DNA from: Myrica gale
Taxonomy: Eukaryota > Streptophyta > Magnoliopsida > Fagales > Myricaceae
Reading direction: 5' to 3'
Assembly (NCBI GenBank): GCA_963930655.1
Contig: OZ005620.1
Coordinates: 16,745,001 to 16,809,000 of the forward strand
DNA length: 64,000 bases
The stretch's first letter is position 1. Every line of letters begins with the position of its first letter. Shown here piece by piece: positions 20,562-31,600 of the stretch. Below the pieces are notes generated by a model. It was not told the DNA's origin. It searched no databases and saw only the letters and a list, made by a program, of their open reading frames with translations. Made by a program: the position numbers and the translations under genes.

Positions 20562-22975
20562 CTATAAACTACCATCCTCTAGCAAATCAGCCAAAGATAG
20601 TTCCTCTCCTTCAAAGGAAAAATCTTCTACTACTTTCAACTTCTTTGGAGGATTGGAAGGAGACTTGGAAAGCTCTCTAAATTTCTTCCGCTTGCAACAA
20701 CCCATATTTGTGGATTCTGTGGCAGCAACTTCTTTGGATCCCAACTCACAGCCAGATTGCTGACCCATAGGTCTGATCTTTCCCTTACTTTTCCCGAAGG
20801 ATTTTAGGACCACAGAAATCTTATCCAGGGCCTCCCAAACCAGAACAATATTGTGATCATAAGAAATAGAAATCTCGGTGTCAACCAAATGACTATGCTG
20901 AAGATTGGGGTCCTCAATCGCACGACTATCATATACTAATCCCCCATCATCCCTACAATGGGGAAAGGAAAGAACAAAGCCCTGAGGTAGATCTGCCTCC
21001 CTCATCTTTTAATACAATAGACATGCCATGCTTCTTTATACATACAATCAGTTTCTTGGGAGGAACTCACCTTGCGAACATTACTAGAGAGATTCCGTAG
21101 AGAATAAAATATGTCACCTACTTTTGGGCCCCTCATCAAAGCATTGTTGCGAATATAAACCAAGATTTGGTTTGCAGGTAAATCGCCCCTCATCTTATCG
21201 TCCAAAGCTATGGAATAAGGGTGAGGATCCTCGAGTTCGGTTATTGTACTGAGGCATATTGTGTTGATAGGTGTTGATTGACTGTTAGGATTTAAACTTT
21301 ACGATCCAATGGCTGTTAAGTAGCCACCTCAATTAAAAATACTTGACCCGAATTCAGTTAGACTCGACACACTCCAACAAATGACCCGTGATTTTATTCC
21401 AAACCGAACTGCTTCTTCTTCGCACAGCCGTCGCCCAGCTCCGTCCCAAGAGCTCCCCCTCACCATCGCAACTCCTCTTCGTTTCTGTATGAGCATTAAC
21501 TTTTTCTCCCCATGAACCATACATATCATTGGACATCCAAGGGCCCTATTGAAAATCTGGCACTGCATTGCAAGACACCTTGTCTTTTAGGAACTTTGAA
21601 CTCCATTTTGGATACCTCATCCAAATCTTTTTTTTGCTAGTCTTTTCGTAGTTATCCTCTGTCGAGCAAATTCAAAACAATTTTTTTGCTGATTCAGTTT
21701 ATTGCAAGGCAGAGTTGTTTGTACGCTATACCTCTCATCTTATTGATTGTAGTTATACTTCTGAGCATTTACTTGTCAGATGAATTCTTACCGTTTACTG
21801 CCTCTCAAGTTGACAAGCCTCCACTTTTGCCTTGTTCTCGAGTAGCAATCTTAAGTTCTTTCAAGTACTATGATCCTTTCCCATACGTTCGAGTCGGACA
21901 TCAATTGCTTCAAGTTGGAAGTTACACCCAGAGGTCACTTATATATGCGGTGTCCTCTGTTACTGACCTGTGTATGTTTACATTTGTCTCTACGGAGCAA
22001 AAGAATATAGGCACTTTAACACCCAAAACCTAAACGATGAGAAGAAATATGTACTTGTTTTCGTTTACAACATCATCGCTATCAAATTTCGACAAGACGA
22101 TTTTCACATTACAACAATTGGCCTAGAAAATAGAACAAAAGGGAGAGCACCCAATGCGAGTTAGTCAACAATTTTCCACTTGAAGGAGAAGAAAAGGCAA
22201 CGACTGTTACATTTTCCTTGGACGAACTACTCTGTGCACACCGCTGCTGGCTACAATGAAAATATCTTTCCTGTTATCCTCCCCTGGTCGCTTTGGAGGT
22301 CCAGAACTGGTTGACGACTCGCCTGCCCAAGTTTAGAGCAACCAATCGGCTTTGAGAATTGGTCACCATACAATGATGCAACTAACGAAGAAGAAGAAGA
22401 CAGTTCGTGGGACAGAGGGCTGGGCGACTGGGATGGCTGTGGCGATGGCTGTGCGAAGAGAAGATAGTTCCGTTTTACAGGTCATTTGTTTGAGTGGTCG
22501 GGTCTAACTGAATTCGGGTTAGGCGAAGGGTCCAGTAATTTTAATTGAGGTGGCTACTCAACAGCCATTGTATCGTAAAGTTTAAATCCTAACAGTCAAT
22601 CAGCACCTATCAGCACAATATGCCTCAGTACAATAACCGAACTCGAGGATCCTCCTGCTCACAAACTCCAGCTGTGTGATCCAGACGTCCACAATGAGTG
22701 CAAAAGTTCGATAAACGTTCATATTTAAAGCTAATCGAAGAACGACCATAGGGTGTCCTATCCATAAAAAAAACCTAGCTGCAGAGGTTGATCAGCAGCA
22801 AAAATGACTTTAATCCTATGATAACTTTTATTCGAACTATCATCATCAAGAGATAACACATCTTCAAGAGCTACCAAACTCATCTCAAATTTCTCCATAG
22901 CATCTGAAGGAGACCACTCCCGAAGCAACATCAAATATCCTTTAAAATTCCACGGCTCTTGGAGAAGAATTCCAC
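20562..22975 (-). pseudogene. LINE ORF1 (DUF4283/zinc-knuckle protein), split by a Mutator-like insert
   Basis: The 5' part lies at about 22975-22655: PWNFKGYLMLL, SPSDAMEKFEMS, then FYMDRTPYGRSS-like and ERLSNFCTHCGRLDHTAGVC. The 3' part lies at 21222-20562: DDKMRGDLPANQIL, a lysine-rich stretch near KKLKVV, and an acidic end (FSFEGEELSLADLLEDG). Plant LINE ORF1 proteins have this layout: an N-terminal DUF4283 fold, a CX2CX4HX4C knuckle and a variable tail. It ends about 150 bp upstream of the ORF2 start. Confidence 0.7.
21233..22644. mobile_element. Mutator-like (possibly Pack-MULE) element inserted in LINE ORF1
   Basis: The palindromic 10-mer GAGGATCCTC occurs at 21223-21232 and 22645-22654 as target duplication. 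The terminal inverted repeats start GAGTTCGGTTATTGTACTGA and are nearly identical over the first 130 bp, extending with gaps to about 200 bp. Taking out 1412 bp plus one 10-mer rejoins ORF1 as CEQEDP-HPYS without frame change. There is no transposase inside. The interior (21686-22033) contains a 115-codon frame with a hydrophobic start and ordinary composition after it (EFLPFTASQVDKPPLLPC). It may be captured host sequence, but I do not recognise it. The 9-10 bp duplication and long TIRs point to Mutator. Confidence 0.85.
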
Positions 22976-23620
22976 CGCTGGGCGGTTCACCACCAAATCG
23001 AGTTTTTTTTTATATAAGACGCTACAACGTCGTTTTTCCTTTAGTAGCTTAGGGTTTATTTTTCCCCTCCATGGTCTCGCCCCTCCCTCATTTCGCGCAG
23101 CCCTATCTTTTAGCCTCTCTTTCTCCTTCAGGCTTCAGCATGCAACTCTCCTTCGGCCGACAGCCGCACCCCCCTCAGCTCTCTCTCTCCTTCCCTCCAA
23201 TTTTATTGCGGTTTGCTGCTGTGTTTGAGATTTTTTTTGCGATATGGTTGCGATTTTCTGTTTTTGTGGATATTTTTGCGATTTGGCTACAATTGATTTG
23301 TGGATTTTTTTTGCGATTTGCTGTTGGATTTGGCTTTTTGTGCGATTTGGTTGCGGTTAAGTGTTGTTGTTGGATTGGTTGCAATTGATTTGTGGATTTG
23401 TTGCGATTTGGTTGCTATTGCGATTTGCTGTTGGCTTTTTGTGAGATTTGTTGGATTTATGGCTTTCTGTGATCTCCGGTGTAGGTAGCGGTAACCGCTA
23501 CCACCACCGTTAGAGGTCGGTTTCTTTCCTAAATGGTGGCGGAGGCGGTGTCCATTTTTGGACAACCGTCCATAGCGGTGGAGGGCATAACCGCCATCGG
23601 TTATGCACAGCCCTATCAAA
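22976..23620. other. Repeat-like DNA with a degraded hAT-type end
   Basis: The segment 22976-23460 is low-complexity (CT-rich, then repeated TTGCGATTTG and TTGTTGGATTTG words). The part 23480-23610 has inverted GCGGTAACCGCTACC and CCGCCATCGGTTATGCACAGC, ending in CACAGCCCTA. The inverse of that end, TAGGGCTGTGCATAACCG, looks like a plant hAT terminus. The matching left end was not found. The open frames here are products of the repeats. Confidence 0.4.
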
Positions 23621-23674
23621 GAGCAGGGTTTTTTTTTATTTCATCGTAGTTATTAATTTTAGGAGAATTGATAA

Positions 23675-24602
23675 TTTGGTCACTGAATCATTACCCATGT
23701 AACGATCTAGTCATCCATCCATATTCCGTCACCACATATAACTGAAGCCATTTACACGTCATCATTTTGCACAGCTAAGCGTCACCTATCCCCGCCATCA
23801 ACCCAGTCATTGATTCAGCATCAAACAGCACCTTTTAGCTGACGCTCACACCCGCCCCATTTGCTAAACGAATGGGCTTCAAATGAGCAGGAGAAGACAC
23901 TGGCTCCACCGTCAAAGCATTTGGCTTCGAAGTAGTGTGATGCTTCGCAGTCAAGTTTATATCTTGAGTCTTTGATAATCGATTTCCACTAGAAACTTCA
24001 ATTTTTTCAGCGAACGACCCTTCCCGCTTCATGGTTTTGGGGATAACAAATGTATGGGTTTTTGAAGAGAGTGAAGATTTAAACTTTACCCCCAGTTTCT
24101 TTTTCCTCTGCTAAAACTTCACTTTCAGCTGGATGTTGGCTGTCAGATGATTTTGTTGACACTTCATGCTTAATGGGCTGAGGGGTATCAGATGCAACGG
24201 ATTTAGAATTTAGATACAGATGAAGGTTTGCTATCGACCAATCTTGTCTCCTTTCTCCCATCTACACTCACTGCTGGATTTCCGCTTTCAGGTGTCTTTT
24301 CACAACTCTTTTCAGTATGGGACGAATTGCCTTTGCTTCGAATGTTTGTTTTCTCCCATATTTACAAAAATCATGACACGAACCAGTCGACACCCTGAGA
24401 TAATGAGGTGAAATACTTTCACCTCTGTTTGAAGAACTTGCTTTTCCCATAGAATTTCATTCTCAAATGTATTGCCACGAATGGGGTGTAATCTGTGTCG
24501 TTTAGTAAATGGGGCAAGGTGTGAGCGGTTTAATTAGATACTGTAACAAAATATGAACGGAAGGACTAGATCGCTATATGGATAATGACTCAGTGATCAA
24601 AA
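23675..24602. mobile_element. Inverted-repeat element carrying a host coding fragment
   Basis: The left arm 23675-23728 (TTGGTCACTGAATCATTACC, then GATCTAGTC) is the inverse of the right arm 24545-24602 (GACTAGATC, then GGATAATGACTCAGTGATCA), with about 78% identity. The right end is partly duplicated once more at 24664-24730. The superfamily and target duplication could not be decided. Between the arms the minus strand carries a broken host-like coding region. Confidence 0.6.
23835..24450 (-). pseudogene. Captured 5' coding fragment of a host gene (STGSCHDFCKYG family)
   Basis: Starting at an ATG at 24450, the minus strand reads MGKASSSNRGES, then SPHYLRVSTGSCHDFCKYGR and KQTFEAKA. It continues in shifted frames through a Ser/Lys/Glu-rich region (ASDTPQPIKHEVSTKSSDSQ, HPAESEVLAEEKE, then KREGSFAEKIEVSSGNRLSK). 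From memory, the HYLR.STGSCHDFCKYG signature belongs to the N-terminus of a family of large plant proteins related to calmodulin-binding proteins. The name is uncertain. Frame changes and the missing C-terminus make it a fragment. Confidence 0.5.
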
Positions 24603-24735
24603 AGTAAAAAAAAATTAAACCTAGTGATTAATTTGTCATTAGGATCAAAACCTATAGACCAAACGGATAATGACTCAGTGATCAAAAAGTAAAAAAAAAA
24701 AATTAAACCTAGTGATTAATTTCTCATTAGAAAAA
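24577..24735. repeat. Tandem duplication of an element end
   Basis: The unit GGATAATGACTCAGTGATCA, then AAAAGTAAAAAAA and AATTAAACCTAGTGATTAAT, occurs twice in direct orientation about 87 bp apart. Confidence 0.8.
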
Positions 24736-25172
24736 ATAATTTTGATTTTTTTAGTAACAAGATAAATTCTTTGCTAAGACTTGAACCATATACACTACCA
24801 GCATCAGGTTAGTTAAGAGATTTGAACGAACCTTAGATCCTTATTGGAAAAGCCTTGGAACGTTATCCTTTGTCATCCAGTGAATTCAAAGATTTCTAAT
24901 TTAAAAAGAAACAAAAACGACAATAACGTTCCGGCTCTCTGAAATCGTTGACTCCCTCACCCGCTCTACTCTCCATGACCACATGCATTCTTTCTTCCTC
25001 TTCGTCCCTTCGGTAATACGAAAAGAACTAAAGAATACTGTTCTGTCCCAAAACCCAATCTTATTGTTTTCCACAGTCAACGTCCTCCAGATCTCCACGC
25101 CCAATTCTCTCCCCTGCAATCCAAAGACCCTATATCCCTTTCTCGGTTTTAATCTTCTCTCCCAAATCTCAA

Positions 25173-27600
25173 ATGGCTCGCAAGCAAAGTGGCCTAGACA
25201 ATACCTCTCTGATCCTCCTCGTTGCGGGTCTGATTTCCTGTGCGGTGGTCTACACATTCCTCTCTGTGGTGCTTAGACCTTCTTCTCCTACTGTGTTTCA
25301 TGGGGAATGGGGGTTGGGCGAAGAAGGTGGCGGTGGGGCGGATGGAGAGAGGGGAGGATGTTGTAGGGGAATTGAGAATTTGGAACTTTGGGGTAGCGCT
25401 GTGAAGTGGGGCTCGGAGTTCAAGTTCAATTCCTCTGAGGAGTGATGCAAGGCTTGTAAGGCTATGTGTAGTGGCAATGATGGACCGTGCTTGTGTGATT
25501 CCTGGGTCTTTTGTGGGAATCGGCAGGCTTGCGGGTCGAAATTCGGTGAGGTGAGTGTAGTTTTGCGCCTGGTATATTCAGAATCATTGATCCAGGGTTG
25601 GTTTAATCTGTTCTGATATTTCTACGTTGTGAGTTGTGACTTAATTGCTCTGATGAATTAGGGTTCTTTTTTGTTGTAGCATTTTGGAATGGTAGAGGAA
25701 GCGCGAGCGATAAGAGTTCTTCACTATATCTAAACTGGGAGGTTCTAAGATATGGGGTTTGATTTGACTAGTGTGAAACGACTACGGTTTCGAGTGAAGC
25801 TGTGGTCCATTTTTTCAGATTTTTACAGAGTAACACTTTATTTTGGAGGAGTAATATTGGAGATGTTTAGTCAGACCTTACGACATTGAGATCCCTAAAA
25901 TAGTTGGATTTTCTCCTTTTAAAGGACTTCGTGAATGCTTTTTTACTTCTTATTTTATTTCTTAACATGCTTGTCAGTGGACAGTTGAACAATGTGATAT
26001 GGTTCTTGACCATGAGTTATTATTTTACATTCACTTCTTTGTTTCAGTGCTGGTTGAAAAAACAGAAGGATACCTTGGCCCCAGAACGGCAAAATGTGGG
26101 GCAAGCAGTTTTTTGGACTTCTGGGCTCATCTTTGGAAAAGGAGAGGTATTCTAGTTGCAAATTTCTGCCTCTCTTTCCTATGTTGAATATGCGGAAATT
26201 AATGGCATTGTTGCCTTATGGCTGACAAGTATTATTGTGTCAACGTATCTTCTTCGAGTAGGGAATTGTTGGCTTGGAGACAGGATATGGCACTCTTCAT
26301 ATAAAAGTAAGTGGTCATGGTTCAGATGCTGAGAACATAATATGTAGTAGTTAGTGTGATCTTTCTATTTTAGAGTATGCTTTGCGTACCTCCTCTGTCC
26401 AACTAGTATACCATCTTAAATCCGTGTTATGTGATTGATACAAGGCACTCTCGTTTAGTTTGGTTTTCATTTGTTTTGAATTGGGTAGGGACATATTTGT
26501 TGATCTGTAAGGCACTTCATCATCTGTGTCATGCTGGAGAGTAATAATACTTACTTTTAATGTATGATTTTTCGTCCTGACTTATATTCTTTTCATGTAC
26601 ACACACAGACACTGGATGCCCGTTATCTGGCATATTGCTTACCATTAGTGGGGGCTGACTTCGTCCTCTACTGAAGAAAATCTCAAAATTTTGGTCGCTA
26701 CTTTCCATAGGTTTTTTAACTGTGATTTTCTGGTTTTATGCCTAGCAGTAACAAATCCAGTACTAAGAACTACTGCGTTTGATGCAGCTTTTCCCTGACT
26801 GTGCCCCTCATTCTGTGGCCTATATTCTTGAGTTGTTGACATTGCGCCATTGCGCGGGTTGTGAATTTTATCGGGCAGAGGGCCGGGGTGACTCTTGGGA
26901 TTCAGAAGGAAACCACATAGAAAATGTAAGGCCTGACTAATTGCCTTTCACTTGGTCATCTGCTGTGTGATGGGAAACTGGGGGATAGGCTCCTGTACCA
27001 TTTTGGGCTTTGCATTGTGAAGTTCTGATCTGTACTTTCATCCATGTTTAAGTCAATTTCCTAGAAATTTAAAAAGAAATGCTTGTATTAGGACTCAATA
27101 AGCATTTTGTGCATGGTTGCTTCTCCAGGGCGTAGAATTAGATTCTTAATTTGGTCTTGAAAGTCTTTCATTTCCATGTTATGATTTTCATTGTACCGCA
27201 TCTTTGAATTTTATAATGAAGGGGCTTCACCAATCTGCATAGCCACAAGATTAGGACACGCAATGAATGATGACATGCTTGACGATGGATACAATTCACA
27301 CGAAGATGTGCATGAGGGGGGGGGGGGGGTCAGTTTTGTTTTTGACTTGAGAGCCACCAGACAAATTAAACAGCACTTAGAAAATTAGTTGGTCAACTAA
27401 TGATTTTCCTGTTTTTAGCCAGTAATGTGTATGCCTTTTGGTATCAACCATAAGCTTTTACTATTTCATTTGTAATTTGCCAATCTGGAGGTTCCTTTGG
27501 GATCTTTTGGATCGATGTTAGCTTCTGGACATACCAAAGGGATGAAGTTCCGTGCAGAACTATATTAATGCATGTAATTAAGTTTGTGTGTATCTGCGTG

Positions 27601-27649
<49 letters not shown>

Positions 27650-28159
27650 TGTTTCTGTGGGTTCTCTCAACCGTACTTGTTTTGAACACTGTTGGTTACT
27701 TCAGATCGGATTTTTATATTGACCACTGTTATACTTCTTTAGGATCTTTCAGTTGTTAAGAAGTTCTAACTCAACTTTCTTTTCGGAATTTCTCAGGCTC
27801 CTTTGGGCCCTCCTTTTGCTCTGATTCAAGGAACACTGGAACCCCAGGGAACTACATTCAAGAAGATTCCAACAGAAGCTTGCCCCATCATAAGAAGGGG
27901 TTCGGTTGCATGGATTGGTTCCGGACCAGAGTTCTTTGTAAGCCTTGCAAACCACGAAGAATGGAAACACGCTTATACTGTCTTCGGTTCTGTTCTCCCA
28001 GAAGACATGGAAATCACAGAGAAAATTGCTCGGCTTCCCACCAAATCGGATGTTTGGAACAATATCAACGTCTCGGTCTTGGAGAAACCAGTTTCGTTCT
28101 CGATTCGAAGAATCAAGAGGAGCACTGGAGATCTTAACACAAATGTAAACTCAGATTGA
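25173..28159 (+). CDS. Membrane-anchored cyclophilin-like protein (5 exons; in-frame TGA at codon 91)
   Basis: The exons are 25173-25550, 26048-26146, 26262-26306, 26788-26925 and 27797-28159, all with GT-AG borders and keeping frame, for 340 codons. Residues 12-34 form one transmembrane segment after a short basic N-terminus, so the protein is probably a type II membrane protein of the secretory pathway. A Cys-rich stretch (about 91-122, CKACKAMCSGNDGPCLCDSW) follows, then a cyclophilin-like domain (about 160-330) with ETGYGTLHIKLFPDCAPHSV, CEFYRAE, ALIQG, IRRGSVAW, EFFVSLANHEEW, AYTVFGSV and VLEKPVSFSI. Prolyl-isomerase activity is uncertain because several catalytic-site residues of classical cyclophilins are changed. 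The codon at 25443-25445 is TGA, directly before CKACKAMC, where a second Cys (TGT/TGC) would be natural. Either the allele is non-functional, or this is a sequence error. The start is the first ATG in frame. Confidence 0.8.
25443..25445 (+). other. In-frame TGA in exon 1 of the cyclophilin-like gene
   Basis: The frame from the ATG at 25173 meets TGA here after SSEE. The same frame continues unbroken for 35 codons to a good donor (GAG|GTGAGT at 25551) and in phase through four further exons. One base change (TGA to TGT or TGC) would give a Cys-Cys pair. Confidence 0.85.
27316..27329 (+). repeat. Poly-G run (14 G) in intron 4 of the cyclophilin-like gene
   Basis: Fourteen consecutive G lie in the large intron. 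They are a likely place for sequencing-length error or replication slippage. Confidence 0.9.
27602..27652 (+). repeat. (CT)n(GT)n compound microsatellite
   Basis: A CT dinucleotide run is followed directly by a GT run in the last intron of the cyclophilin-like gene. Confidence 0.95.
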
Positions 28160-28686
28160 AATGAGAGAAATTTTGGGTATTCCATTTTTCCTGCTTTCTC
28201 TTATATAAGATGTACCATTTTTATTTAAATCTTTTTTCCTAGATGTAATAACACAATCTCTTGCCTATTAGCAGTCATCCCGTGGGTGCATAGGCATATC
28301 AGAGAAAGTTCTGTATCCAAAATTTGTAACAGGCTTTGTACGTTTATCCAAAGGAATACAAATGATGGACTTTTTACTTGCACAGTTAGCAAGGTTGAAG
28401 ACTTCCATTTTCGGCAATTGTTATCGAAATATTGATGATTGAAAGATTGTTGCGAAGTTCCTTGATTTATAGTTGCTCTAAGCTACGAGAACCGCGAGGA
28501 GAGGCCTGAATCGCTACAGTCAACGTAATTGATTTCTCATGATAGTGGAAGTGGGTCGTTGAGTTATACTTCAAACGCCGTCGTTTTAGAGTCTAGCACG
28601 GGAGGGAACGTCCCGCCTCCAAAGTCTCCACATTACCCACTTACTCCCCCTCTTCCCGCCAGACTCCTCTTCCGGCACCAGCGGCA
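28160..28686 (+). promoter_or_regulatory. Intergenic region: cyclophilin-like 3' end and XPF promoter
   Basis: The first part holds the 3' UTR of the upstream gene, and the last part holds the XPF promoter and 5' leader. Shortly before the start codon are AACGCCGTCGTTTTAGAG, common in front of plant housekeeping genes, and CTTCCCGCC (28652-28660), close to an E2F-type site. No convincing TATA box is seen, as is usual for repair genes. The functional reading is inference. Confidence 0.4.
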
Positions 28687-31600
28687 ATGGTGCAATTCCA
28701 TGAGCAGATAATCGGGGACCTTCTGGACGACCCAAACGGCGGACTGGTGGTCCTCTCCTCGGGGCTCTCCCTCCCAAAGCTCATATCCTCCCTCGTCCTC
28801 CTTCACTCTTCGTCCCGTGGAACCCTCCTCCTCCTCTCCCCCTCCAATCCCCGCCTCAAATCCCTCATCCTCCACCACCTCAACAACAGCAAAACCACCA
28901 TTTCCGAGATCTCCGCCGACTTCCCCGCCACCCACCGCCTCTCTCTCTATGCCTCCAACTCCGCCTTCTTCGTCACCCCTCGCATCCTCATCGTTGACCT
29001 CCTCTCCCGCCGCCTCTCTCCCTCCCTCGTAGCCGCCCTCCTTATTCCCACTGCCCATTCCCTCTCCGAAACCTCCACCGAGGCCTTCATCGTCCGCCTT
29101 CTCCGCTCAAACAAGGACCTCTCCGTCTTCGCCTTCTCCGACCGCCCCCACGCCATGGTCTCCGGTTTTGCCAAGGCTGAGAGGACCATGAAGTGCCTCT
29201 ACATTAGGAAGCTCCACCTGTGGCCCAGGTTCCACGTCCACGTGGCCGACGAGCTCGAGCGGCACCCGCCGGTCGTGGTCGACGTTAGGGTTCCAATGAC
29301 CAAGTCCATGCAGGGGATCCAGAAGGCGGTTCTGGAGGTCTTGGACGCTTGCCTGAAGGAGATGAGGAAGACAAACAAGGTTGATGTGGAGGATCTCACC
29401 GTGGAGAACGGCTTGTTCAAGTCGTTTGATGAGATCGTGAGGCGGCAGCTGGACCCCATCTGGCATACCTTGGGGAAGAAAACGAAGCAGCTCGTTTCTG
29501 ACTTGAAGACTCTGAGGAAGCTCTTGGATTATCTCGTCAGGTACTTCTGCTTCGAATTTTGTTATTAGTAACTATATATTGAGGTACTTTTTTCAGCCTC
29601 TGAAATGTTGTGCAGATAAAAAATATTGTCGAATTCAGACCTCCATAAAGGATCGTGAGACCACCTGAATATCCATAGGTTGATCTCAGTTATCTTATCT
29701 GAAGTCCATAACACCCGAAACTCCAAATTGGAAATAAACATTTTGTTTCTGAATGATCTTATTTGTACGTTTCTTAGTGGAAAAATGTGGTGGAATTATT
29801 TTTTTCCACTTGTGAATTACACGTCTGTTTTATGACGGTAGCTGGTAGCATTAGCTTGCAAAAACATTCACAAAATTGTTGGCCTGTCTTTGTGGTTCAA
29901 GTGTTTTTTCTCTTTAATATTGAATATAGCTTGATAACCTTTGGGTTATATATTCTCTCTCTTTTTTTTTTCGTGTAAATATTGTAGAGGTTATCTGATT
30001 AATTTTGTGAGATTACTTGGGTAGGTATGATGCAGTGACTTTTCTGAAGTATTTGGATACACTGAGAGTGTCAGAGAGTTTTCGATCGGTTTGGATATTT
30101 GCAGAGTCAAGCTATAAGATATTTGAGTATGCAAAGAAACGTGTTTATCGTTTTGTGAGGTCTGGTGGTGTGAAACTAGTTAGTGGGCAGAGTAAGAATG
30201 TGACGGGCAAAAAGAGGAAGTTGAAGGGAAAAGACAAGAACCAGGAAGGAGGTGAGTGAGTGACTTTTATATTATGTACTCTTCTGCTTTTTTCTGGCTT
30301 TAGGTCTGTCTTTTTGCTTTATCCTAGCCTCTATCTTTGATTTTATAATCTAAGACATGAGATAGTGAGGGGTAATCAAAGGTTGGACAAGGGTATATTT
30401 CTGAGATCTTGGGAGCCGTTTCTTTTCCCTAACTCTTCTTCTGATTATTTGTTAGTTGGTGGCATTTCATCGTCAAATACAAGTACTGAGTCAGTCTTGG
30501 AGGAAGTCTTGGAGGAGGCACCAAAGTGGAAGCTGTTGCGTGTGAGTGAGTGAGTTCCATTTTCATTGCAGTCTGTTGGTTCCTTTTTTCTTATCGTTTC
30601 AAGATAAGATTTATTTGATAAAAGCTGTGATTTTGCCCTATGTTTCATATCTATTTTGTGGTCTTAGTTTTTCCTGTTGTTTCAGTTTTGATGGTTAGAG
30701 ATCCAAAAACCTTGCAAGTATCTTAACATTGGAAGTTCACTCTAAATTTATGTGCAATGATTTTATTGCAGGAGATTCTTGAAGAGATAGAAGAGGAAAG
30801 ACAAAATCAGGCTTTGTCAAGAGAAGAGGGTCTGGTTGAAGCTGAAGAGGATGATAGTGGTATTGTACTAGTGGTGTGCAAAGATGAACTCTCATGCATG
30901 CAACTTGAAGAATGCATATTGAACGGTCCACAGAAGGTTTTTCCCTGTCTCTGTTGTAATGTGTCAGACTCCTTCTATTCCCTAGTTGTATTATAGTCAC
31001 TTTGTGTTGTATATGGTTGTCATTTGTTTGTTTGTTTGTTTGTTTGTTTATCTGACATATGTTATTATTTAGTCCTCCCAGTTAGCTGGCAACCCTCATA
31101 CCTAGGCCAAAAGAAGCCATTAACATGTTGAAGTCCTCCCTGGCTTACTGCCTGCAAGTTTGAGCTGAGAATGTTGTTAGTTTTAAGTTGATTTTGAACC
31201 AGAGATAGAAGCTTCTTCTTCTAGTCACCTATACTCTCCCTCTATGCTCTTTCAGCTGATTACAGAAAGTTGTAATATCGTCCTTAACATGAAAAACCCT
31301 ATAGAGGATTAGAATATGCAATGAACTCGTTTATTCTATATATGGTGCGTATCTGTTTTCTGCCTAATCTAAGGATAGATAACCTGATTTCAGTTTTATG
31401 ACAAAGGGTTTGATTATTTAGAAAACTTCCCAAATAATACATGACCTTAATTGGCTTTATTGTTTATTGCTGAAAAGCCGTAGCTCTATGTCCTTTATCC
31501 CTTAGCTTGTGTTGGTTTTGATAGACTTACATTTGGGATGTTTGAGCTTGCTACTGAAACCGACAACATGAGGATCTGAGAGATTTTGGAGCATCGGTAT

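Larger units (their letters stand above)
17745..22975 (-). mobile_element. LINE (plant L1-type) remnant, interrupted by two other transposons
   Basis: Read right to left, ORF1 begins truncated at about 22975 (GILLQEPWNFKGYLMLLREW, the DUF4283-type region) and continues to a CCHC-like knuckle (NFCTHCGRLDHTAGVC). After a Mutator-like insert it resumes at about 21222 (PYSIALDDKMRGDLPANQIL) and runs to 20562. ORF2 starts at 20416 with GLISWNFRG, the start of an AP-type endonuclease (20416-19492), followed by a linker (19464-19080). After a hAT-like insert come reverse-transcriptase motifs at about 18220-17745 (SLCNVI, then KMDVEKAYDRVE and [10 protein letters not shown]). The catalytic FADD box and everything 3' of it are missing. 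Several stops and frameshifts are present. Confidence 0.8.

Noticed and set aside
24901..25276. Frames of 97 and 118 codons overlapping the start of the cyclophilin-like gene
   Set aside because: They are in other frames or on the other strand over the leader and first exon, and have no family features.
25443..25445. Selenocysteine at the in-frame TGA
   Set aside because: Land plants are not known to have selenocysteine insertion machinery, and a Cys-to-stop change or sequence error is simpler.
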